Positions 6,316 through 10,988 of a stretch of 10,988 nt of DNA are shown in pieces. The notes under the pieces were generated by a model, which ran no database searches, was not told where the DNA came from, and saw only the letters and a program-made list of their open reading frames with translations. Numbering within the stretch: position 1 is the first letter of the stretch; every line of letters starts with the position of its first letter. Source of the DNA: Candidatus Iainarchaeum sp. (GTDB lineage: Archaea; Iainarchaeota; Iainarchaeia; Iainarchaeales; JAGHAR01); contig JAGHAR010000002.1 in assembly GCA_021161405.1 (NCBI GenBank), positions 1-10,988 on the forward strand. Reading direction: 5' to 3'. Made by a program: the position numbers and the translations under genes.

Positions 6316-7338
6316 CTAACAGGGCAACTCAAACCTAAGTAAAGCAGCAATGCCTCCTATTGCATTTAATTTATCTTTATGCTCTCCCTTACACGAAACA
6401 ATTACAATCTCTGCTCTTTGTTTTTCTGCCTCCTCTAAAAGCTCTGCAGATAAAGCTCTGTTTTTATCTATGAAAGAATCGCTTATAACTAAAACTTCCA
6501 CAGCATTAAAGGAAAGCGCTTTCTTTACATCTTCTAAGCTGTAGCAAACTTTTTTATCAACAGCAATTCTTTTCAGTAGGTTTTCAACTGCTTCAATCTC
6601 TGAGGCAAGTTGCACTTCCTTGGAGATTTCAGGAAGGCCTTTCCTAAACAGTTCATACAGGCCGGAAATTGTAACACTGCCAACTGCCTTTGTGAATATC
6701 TTTTTCCTGTACTTTTCCCTTATTGCTAAAGCCAATTTTTCCTTTGCAAATCCAGGACCTGCAATTACAACAGCGCTATACTCGGAGATATTCCTTGAGA
6801 GGAATTCTAAAATTTTATTGAACTTCTTTTCTTCACCTATACTGTAGCGCTTACCAGAAGGAAAATCAAGCTGCAGAATTAAAGAAAAACTATTCTCCCT
6901 TACAGCATAAACCTCTGCCTTTCTCTCATCAATTAAGATAACCAATATCTTCTTTCCCTTTGATTGTTTCATTCTCTCCAGCAGTTTCTTGTGGAAAGTA
7001 CTAATCGCATGCTTTTTAAGAAAAATTTTATCGCCAACACCAAATTCCAGGCTGTGAGCAGCGCCTATATCGAGAAATTCCTCTGGTTTGCCTGAAACTA
7101 TTCTGCCTTTAACGCGAAGCATTGAGCTCGTAGCATTGAAAACAACATCGCTAACCTCTAGCTCGAGAAACATTTTAATCCTTTCTGTTCTGCCGGAATC
7201 GAGTTTAACTTTCCTATCGGTAGATGCCTTAACAAAATCCCCTTTCTCTATCAGCTTTGCTGCTAGCCATAACTCTGCCTCTGTATTGCATACGAATTCA
7301 ATAATTTTGTGCTTCTCGTCAAATTTAATAAGTCGCAT
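6316..7338 (-). CDS. pelA: Pelota (aPelota/Dom34), ribosome-rescue factor
   Basis: 340 residues, normal for archaeal Pelota. Three domains are recognisable. The N-terminal Sm-like domain (about 1-125) has KASTDRKVKLDSGRTERIKMFLELEV and DIGAAHSLEFGVGDKIFLKK. The central eRF1-like domain (about 130-245) carries ILVILIDERKAEVYAV and VVIAGPGFAKE, with PGF in place of the GGQ of release factors. The C-terminal domain has YSLEDVKKALSFNAVEVLVISD and ends GGIAALLRF. Pelota enters the A site of stalled ribosomes with aEF1A-GTP and, with ABCE1, separates the subunits without peptide hydrolysis. ATG at 7338 has TTTAAAAA at -29 to -22. It is divergent from abce1, its functional partner, across 51 bases. 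Its stop directly abuts that of the convergent CARF-like gene. Confidence 0.96.
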   Translation of the reverse strand: MRLIKFDEKHKIIEFVCNTEAELWLAAKLIEKGDFVKASTDRKVKLDSGRTERIKMFLELEVSDVVFNATSSMLRVKGRIVSGKPEEFLDIGAAHSLEFGVGDKIFLKKHAISTFHKKLLERMKQSKGKKILVILIDERKAEVYAVRENSFSLILQLDFPSGKRYSIGEEKKFNKILEFLSRNISEYSAVVIAGPGFAKEKLALAIREKYRKKIFTKAVGSVTISGLYELFRKGLPEISKEVQLASEIEAVENLLKRIAVDKKVCYSLEDVKKALSFNAVEVLVISDSFIDKNRALSAELLEEAEKQRAEIVIVSCKGEHKDKLNAIGGIAALLRFELPC

Positions 7339-7359
7339 AAGTTCTTTGTCTTTAAAACA

Positions 7360-7367
7360 TTTTTAAA
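7360..7367. promoter_or_regulatory. TATA-like box shared by pelA and abce1
   Basis: TTTTTAAA on the plus strand lies at -30 to -23 from the abce1 ATG (7390). Its complement TTTAAAAA lies at -29 to -22 from the pelA ATG (7338). The box sits at the midpoint of the 51-base gap. A second AT stretch (TTTAAAAC, 7351-7358) is at -39 to -32 from abce1 and would be too close to pelA. Sharing is inferred from geometry. Confidence 0.55.
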
Positions 7368-7389
7368 CTCTTTTAGAGGAGTTTTTTTC

Positions 7390-9162
7390 ATGGAGCAGAA
7401 AAGGATAGCGGTAATCAACTACAAAAAATGTCAGCCAGAGAAGTGCAACTGGTTATGTATAAGAGTATGCCCTGTGAATAGAACAGGAAAGGAATGCATA
7501 GTTGAACAGAATAAAAAACCGATAATAGAGGAAAATCTCTGCACTGCCTGTGGAATCTGCGTACATAAGTGCCCCTTCGACGCAATAAGGATTGTGAACC
7601 TCAGCGCCAAACTCGATAAGCCATTACATCAATACTGCAAAAACTGTTTCCGTTTGTATGGCTTTGCTTTGCCAATGCAAGGAAAAGTAATCGGCCTTCT
7701 AGGGGCAAACGGTATAGGAAAAACCACTCTGATTAAAATACTATCCGCTCAGATTGTGCCAAACCTAGGGAATTTTAAGGATAATGTAACAGATTACAGC
7801 AATGTCCTTGAATTTTTCCGCGGCAAAGAGGCCTTTGATTTTTTTAATGAATTAGCCAACAGAGAAAAGAAATTCTCCTTGAAAATACAGAGAATAGAGA
7901 GCATAGCTGCTAATTTCCCGAATCTTACAGTAGGAGAGCTTTTAGAAAGATTTGCAGCCAAAGAAAGATTTGCAGATATTGCAAAAGAATTCGAGCTTGA
8001 GAATATAATTAGCAGAAAATTAAAGGAAATTTCTGGGGGAGAACTGCAAAGGGTTGCGATAGCTGTAGCATTGGCAAAAGATGCTGAGCTTTACTTCTTT
8101 GATGAACCTTGCTCTTATCTTGATGTTAGCCAGAGATTGAAGATAGGAAAAAGAATAAGAGATAAAGCAACAAAAGAGGGAAAAGCAGTTATGCTTGCTG
8201 AACATGATCTGATTGTGTTAGATTACGCAAGCGATTTCGTGCATCTATTGTTTGGAGAGCCGCATGTTTACGGTGTAGTAGCAGGAAAGGCAACAACAAG
8301 AAGAGGAATAAACGAATTCCTTGAAGGATATCTAAGCAAGGAAAATATAAGATTTAGAGCAACAGAAATAAAATTTTACGAAAGAGCTGCTGCAACAAAA
8401 AGGAAAAGAGAACCTCTCCTAAATTATCCAAAGATGGAAAAGAAATTAGATGGATTCGAGCTTGTTGTTGAAGAAGGAGAACTGTATAAAGGAGAAGTTG
8501 TTTCTGTCCTTGGGCCGAATGGCATAGGCAAAACAACATTTGTTAGAATGCTTGCAAATGAAATTAAGCCAGATAACGTAGAATTGAAATGCAGCTATAA
8601 AGTAGCGTACAAGCCGCAATATCTAAAATCAGAACATAAAACAGTTAGGCAGCTCTTTGATTCATTGGAGATAGACCTTAGCTTATTTGAATCAGAAATA
8701 GAGCACAGGTTGCAAATAAAGAAATTATTCGACTCGTTTGCAGATGAGCTAAGCGGCGGAGAATTGCAGAGGGTTGCAATTGCTCTAAATTTAGCAAGGG
8801 AAGCGGAAATAATACTCCTAGATGAGCCGAGCGCATTTTTGGATGTTGAGGAAAGGCTTGCTGCGGCTGAAACAATAAAAGCGGTTGTTGAAAAAACACA
8901 GCGCAGCTGCATAGTTGTTGATCATGACCTTCTCTTCCAAGATATTGTTGGAGAACGCATAATAGTATTTGAAGGAATTCCTGCAAAAAAAGGATTCGCC
9001 CATAAGCCGGAAACAATGGAATCAGGCATGAACCGCTTCTTGAAGGGATTGAATATTACATTTAGGAGAGATAAAGAAACAAAAAGGCCAAGAGCAAACA
9101 AATTAGGCTCAAAAAAGGACAGGGAACAAAAGGCAAAAGGCCAGTATTATTATGCGCTGTAA
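7390..9162 (+). CDS. abce1: ABCE1/Rli1, ribosome-recycling ATPase
   Basis: 590 residues, typical length. The N-terminal Fe-S domain has eight cysteines (14, 19, 23, 27 and 51, 54, 57, 61) in the CxPxxCx3Cx3CP and CxxCxxCx3CP patterns that hold two 4Fe-4S clusters. NBD1: Walker A GANGIGKTT (K111), signature SGGELQR from S215, Walker B FFDEP (E239), switch H272. The hinge region includes GEPHVYGVVAGKATTRRGINEFL. NBD2: GPNGIGKTT (K381), SGGELQR from S455, LLDEP (E479), H512. It splits 70S ribosomes after termination or rescue together with aRF1 or Pelota and stays on the small subunit during initiation. A longer reading from GTG 7309 is rejected: family members begin near the MEQKRIAVINYKKC sequence at 7390. 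A GAGGAG stretch (7376-7381) lies 8 bases before the ATG. The C-terminus is Lys-rich (ending GQYYYAL). Confidence 0.97.
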   Translation: MEQKRIAVINYKKCQPEKCNWLCIRVCPVNRTGKECIVEQNKKPIIEENLCTACGICVHKCPFDAIRIVNLSAKLDKPLHQYCKNCFRLYGFALPMQGKVIGLLGANGIGKTTLIKILSAQIVPNLGNFKDNVTDYSNVLEFFRGKEAFDFFNELANREKKFSLKIQRIESIAANFPNLTVGELLERFAAKERFADIAKEFELENIISRKLKEISGGELQRVAIAVALAKDAELYFFDEPCSYLDVSQRLKIGKRIRDKATKEGKAVMLAEHDLIVLDYASDFVHLLFGEPHVYGVVAGKATTRRGINEFLEGYLSKENIRFRATEIKFYERAAATKRKREPLLNYPKMEKKLDGFELVVEEGELYKGEVVSVLGPNGIGKTTFVRMLANEIKPDNVELKCSYKVAYKPQYLKSEHKTVRQLFDSLEIDLSLFESEIEHRLQIKKLFDSFADELSGGELQRVAIALNLAREAEIILLDEPSAFLDVEERLAAAETIKAVVEKTQRSCIVVDHDLLFQDIVGERIIVFEGIPAKKGFAHKPETMESGMNRFLKGLNITFRRDKETKRPRANKLGSKKDREQKAKGQYYYAL

Positions 9163-9170
9163 AAAGTAAT

Positions 9171-9704
9171 TTAGGTTGTAGCATCTAATTCCAAGAAATG
9201 GTTTGCCTGCTCATCATAGACCTTTATATTGCAACCGCTGGTAGTGGTGGTTAATTCAAAATATTTCTTGAATATAACATCTGTAGAATAATTAACGTCT
9301 AAGTTATTGAAGTTTGCAGAGCACTTTAAAACAAAGCTAACAGAGACCATTTTACCAGTTATATTATCAGTTATATTATGTGAGAGGTTGGAGTAAGAAC
9401 AATTAGAACCGAGAGAAGAGAGTGTATCTGAAAATTTTGTGTTTATTTTGTTCAATAGCGTGGAATTGTTAAGGGAGCAGCTGCTATCTACAGATTCTTT
9501 TATTGCATAAGTAAGGGCTTCATCCAAAGCAATTCTTGCCTTTATTGAATCGTTTTGTAGCTCATAGATTGCTTCTGCCTCATTAAACGAGAGGTTTTGA
9601 TTTAGCTCATAGCTGGAAAGGAAAAATACAGCCACTATTAATGAAACAAAGGCAAACGCAATTGCTGCGGTTAGTGCCGCAAATCCTTTTGAGTTAATTC
9701 TCAC
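9171..9704 (-). CDS. Type IV pilin-like protein, sequon-rich (fourth gene of pilin cassette)
   Basis: 177 residues from a GTG start. The N-terminus VRINSKGFAALTAAIAF followed by a hydrophobic helix to about residue 30 is a prepilin-type signal with predicted cleavage after K6-G7. The acidic residue usual near mature position 5 is replaced by Thr (F-A-A-L-T). After a helical stalk (ELNQNLSFNEAEAIYELQNDS) comes an extracellular globular part with four cysteines and nine Asn-x-Ser/Thr sequons. GTG at 9704 overlaps the preceding stop as GTGA and has a perfect GAGGTG Shine-Dalgarno 5 bases upstream; the longer ATG start at 9758 would overlap the upstream gene by 58 bases and bury the signal peptide. 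It ends 8 bases from the convergent abce1 stop. Family assignment is by signal and topology only. Confidence 0.75.
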   Translation of the reverse strand: MRINSKGFAALTAAIAFAFVSLIVAVFFLSSYELNQNLSFNEAEAIYELQNDSIKARIALDEALTYAIKESVDSSCSLNNSTLLNKINTKFSDTLSSLGSNCSYSNLSHNITDNITGKMVSVSFVLKCSANFNNLDVNYSTDVIFKKYFELTTTTSGCNIKVYDEQANHFLELDATT

Positions 9705-9976
9705 CCACACACCTCGCAGAAATCGTAACATTTTATGCCTGTGTCTGTATATCTGCAATATCTACTGCAGAAACCATTGCTTGAAGAAGGCAGGGAAGAG
9801 GAGGTTGTATTGTTAAGATAAAGACCCACAATTGAGCTATCGTTTACTTCTTCGATGCAGCTAATTGAAGAATCGCTACTGTAAGTTAGTATTGAAACAA
9901 CTGCTGCACAGAGCAATATAGCTAATGCTAATGCAAGCAATGCATCAAAGCTGAATACAAAAGCTTTTGTTTGCAT
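9701..9976 (-). CDS. Small cysteine-rich type IV pilin-like protein (third gene of cassette)
   Basis: 91 residues. N-terminus MQTKAFVFSFDALLALALAIL, with likely prepilin-peptidase cleavage after K4-A5 and Asp at mature position 6, then a hydrophobic helix to about residue 31. The short ectodomain of about 60 residues has a Ser/Thr-rich stretch with three sequons (NDS, NNT, NTT) and six cysteines outside the membrane helix, five of them in the last 25 residues, ending CEVCG. The ATG immediately follows the TAA of the upstream gene and is preceded by GGCGATC (9981-9987), a near match to the Shine-Dalgarno GGTGATC. The length is well below that of normal pilins. Function unknown; a minor pilin or tip protein, or a metal-binding or disulfide knot, are alternatives. 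Confidence 0.72.
   Translation of the reverse strand: MQTKAFVFSFDALLALALAILLCAAVVSILTYSSDSSISCIEEVNDSSIVGLYLNNTTSSSLPSSSNGFCSRYCRYTDTGIKCYDFCEVCG
9702..9715 (-). promoter_or_regulatory. Shine-Dalgarno and GTG start coupled to the preceding stop
   Basis: On the minus strand GAGGTG (9710-9715) precedes GTG (9702-9704) by 5 bases, and the GTG shares two bases with the TGA stop (9701-9703) of the 91-residue gene. This decides the start of the fourth pilin-like gene and implies translational coupling. Confidence 0.7.
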
Positions 9977-10495
9977 TTAAGATCGCCAAACACTTAATTT
10001 AAATTCTTTCTCTTGCATTATGCAATTGCCTGCTGCCTTTCCAAGGCAGACATAAAATTCTTCTTTGGAGATTTTGTCCTTATTGATAAGAACAAATTTT
10101 CTTTTAATTGTAAAAACGTTTTTTGAATTAGGGATTGAAGAATTGCAACCGACTATGCTAATACCATCAGTATGGCATTCGTAGTTGGAAGGAATTCCGA
10201 TTGCACTTTTATCTAAAGTTGTAGTTTGTGTTAGACAATTCGGCAGTCTTATGCTTGGCGTAGAGTCGCTAAAAACAAGTTCGCATGTCCATTGTTCATT
10301 ATGGAGAATTTTATTTGCAGCATTAATGGTAATTAGCTTCAGGAGATTCCATTCTGCGTTTTCTCTGGTTCTGTATGCTGCGAGTTCGAACATCGCAAGC
10401 AATAGTCCAATTGCGAGTATAGTTATGCCTACAGCTATAAGGAAATCTATGGAAAAAATCTGGCCGCGTAGCTTTTCATTTCTTTTGCGAAACAT
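9977..10495 (-). CDS. Type IV pilin-like protein with class III signal peptide (second gene of cassette)
   Basis: 172 residues. A basic N-terminus (MFRKRNEKLRG) precedes QIFSIDFLIAVGITILAIGLL, matching the archaeal class III signal peptide (cleavage after R10-G11, Gln at +1, Asp at +6). The helix continues into a stalk (FELAAYRTRENAEWNLLKL) and then a roughly 115-residue ectodomain with six cysteines (TCELVF, PNCL, YECH, VGCN, VCLG, GNCIM) and one sequon (NSS). The ATG follows the preceding TAG stop with no gap, so translation is probably coupled. No homologue is recognised in the ectodomain. A minor pilin role is inferred from signal, size and neighbours. Confidence 0.75.
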   Translation of the reverse strand: MFRKRNEKLRGQIFSIDFLIAVGITILAIGLLLAMFELAAYRTRENAEWNLLKLITINAANKILHNEQWTCELVFSDSTPSIRLPNCLTQTTTLDKSAIGIPSNYECHTDGISIVGCNSSIPNSKNVFTIKRKFVLINKDKISKEEFYVCLGKAAGNCIMQEKEFKLSVWRS

Positions 10496-10849
10496 CTAAC
10501 CACTTATCGTTTGATTACAACTATTAGATAGAGTTATATCAGAGCCCAATGGAATTTCTACGCTGATTGTTTTGCCGTTCTCTGAAGTTGATATTTTTGT
10601 GTTGTTATGTGTGACATTAATAGTGCAGTTAGATGTTGCTGCTGGAATAAAATTATAGGAAAAGGAATCGCTCTGCTCTAAAGCATTAAGTAATGCTACT
10701 GTTCTAATGGCTATTGTTCTTAACTCTGCCTGTTTGCTAAATTCCTGAAAGTTTGCATCAAGCACATTGAAAAGATTTCCAATAGTAACTAAGAAAACTA
10801 TAAATGCAAGTGCTGCAACCAACAGATCGATACTTATTTGTCCTCTCAT
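10496..10849 (-). CDS. Type IV pilin-like protein with class III signal peptide (first gene of cassette)
   Basis: 117 residues. MRGQISIDLLVAALAFIVFL is a very short class III signal peptide: cleavage after R2-G3, Gln at +1, Ser at +3 and Asp at +5, matching the Q-x-S-x-E/D pattern of archaeal pilins. The helix runs to about residue 30 and continues as a stalk (NFQEFSKQAELRTIAIRTVALL). The small ectodomain has two cysteines and four sequons (NCT, NVT, NNT, NQT). It heads the four-gene unit with its own TATA box. Adhesion, DNA uptake or secretion are all possible roles; sequence does not decide. Confidence 0.78.
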   Translation of the reverse strand: MRGQISIDLLVAALAFIVFLVTIGNLFNVLDANFQEFSKQAELRTIAIRTVALLNALEQSDSFSYNFIPAATSNCTINVTHNNTKISTSENGKTISVEIPLGSDITLSNSCNQTISG

Positions 10850-10872
10850 TGAGATAAAATAATTTCATTTAG

Positions 10873-10880
10873 ATATAAAA
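10873..10880 (-). promoter_or_regulatory. TATA box for the pilin-like operon
   Basis: TTTTATAT on the minus strand at -31 to -24 from the ATG at 10849, in the 38-base gap after the preceding gene's stop. The position suits a leaderless transcript carrying all four pilin-like genes. Confidence 0.55.
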
Positions 10881-10887
10881 TTGTTTC

Positions 10888-10988
10888 TTAAGGAAGAAAA
10901 GAAAGCTTAAGTTCTACGCCTTTAGTATCAAATGCCTTTATCCTTTTATTTAGTGGATCGACTATCAAATTTACAAGCCCAAGCCGTG
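10888..10988 (-). CDS. C-terminal fragment of an unidentified protein, cut by window edge
   Basis: A minus-strand frame is open from the right edge to the TAA at 10888-10890, giving 32 codons: RLGLVNLIVDPLNKRIK and then AFDTKGVELKLSFLP. The other two minus frames stop within the first 50 bases from the edge. The LG..LIVDP.NKRI pattern resembles the C-terminal strand of small clan AA (retropepsin-like) aspartic proteases, where a VDP-x-N-x-R/K-L element is common, but no catalytic residue is visible and the match rests on a few residues. It lies upstream of the pilin-like unit on the same strand, 38 bases away. Confidence 0.4.
   Translation of the reverse strand, partial: RLGLVNLIVDPLNKRIKAFDTKGVELKLSFLP

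Noticed and set aside
7309..7389. GTG extension of abce1 by 27 residues
   Set aside because: It would overlap the pelA start region, and ABCE1 proteins begin a few residues before the first Fe-S cysteine, as with ATG 7390.
8032..8790. Near-identical DNA at the two SGGELQRVAIA sites of abce1, suggesting a repeat
   Set aside because: These are the two ABC signature motifs of a protein with two nucleotide-binding domains; similarity is due to function, not a mobile repeat.
9705..9758. ATG 9758 as start of the last pilin-like gene
   Set aside because: It would overlap the 91-residue gene by 58 bases and add 18 residues before the prepilin signal; GTG 9704 has a perfect Shine-Dalgarno and GTGA coupling.
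1..10988. Search for CRISPR arrays, tRNA genes, inverted-repeat mobile elements and integrase sites
   Set aside because: By eye there are no regularly spaced repeats, no tRNA-like cloverleaf with CCA or T-loop sequence in the short gaps, and no transposase or integrase reading frame; no non-coding stretch exceeds about 60 bases.

Overview
The window comes from an AT-rich, very tightly packed archaeal chromosome. The archaeal assignment rests on Pelota, ABCE1 (with an N-terminal two-cluster ferredoxin domain), Taw3 and an archaeal-type Elp3, on class III (type IV pilin-like) signal peptides, and on TATA-like boxes about 20-31 bases before start codons, as expected for leaderless transcripts. 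Near-zero intergenic space, AGA/AGG-rich arginine codons and short proteins suggest a small-genome (DPANN-type) lineage, but the lineage cannot be fixed from this window. No rRNA, tRNA, CRISPR array, insertion sequence or phage gene is visible.

Layout. (1) 1-1314 (+): the 3' part of a type II/IV secretion (CpaF/VirB11/FlaI-like) ATPase gene, cut by the window edge. (2) 1288-3145 (-): metallophosphoesterase, then taw3 (tRNA-Phe wyosine methyltransferase), then thpR/ligT (RNA 2',3'-cyclic phosphodiesterase), whose end overlaps the ATPase gene tail to tail. (3) 3198-6315 (+): a secreted, C-terminally anchored beta-rich protein, elp3, a small winged-helix protein, and a small Rossmann-like protein resembling a lone CARF domain. 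(4) 6316-7338 (-) pelA and 7390-9162 (+) abce1, head to head across 51 bases. (5) 9171-10849 (-): four closely packed genes for small type IV pilin-like membrane proteins. (6) 10888-10988 (-): the last codons of a gene entering from the right edge.

How the genes work together. Pelota and ABCE1 jointly split stalled or vacant ribosomes, and here they share one intergenic region whose central TATA-like box sits at the right distance from both starts. A second divergent pair (phosphoesterase / secreted protein) has almost the same geometry. Taw3, Elp3, ThpR, Pelota and ABCE1 make the middle of the window rich in tRNA-modification and translation-quality functions. The ATPase at the left edge and the four pilin-like proteins at the right could belong to one type IV pilus-like machine, but they are 8 kb apart and the link is only inference.

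Start choice. Every gene at the head of a transcription unit has an AT-rich box about 20-31 bases upstream of its preferred start. Genes inside units instead have Shine-Dalgarno-like sequence or stop/start contact. This rule moved the starts of elp3, the winged-helix gene, abce1, taw3 and the last pilin gene away from the longest possible ORF.
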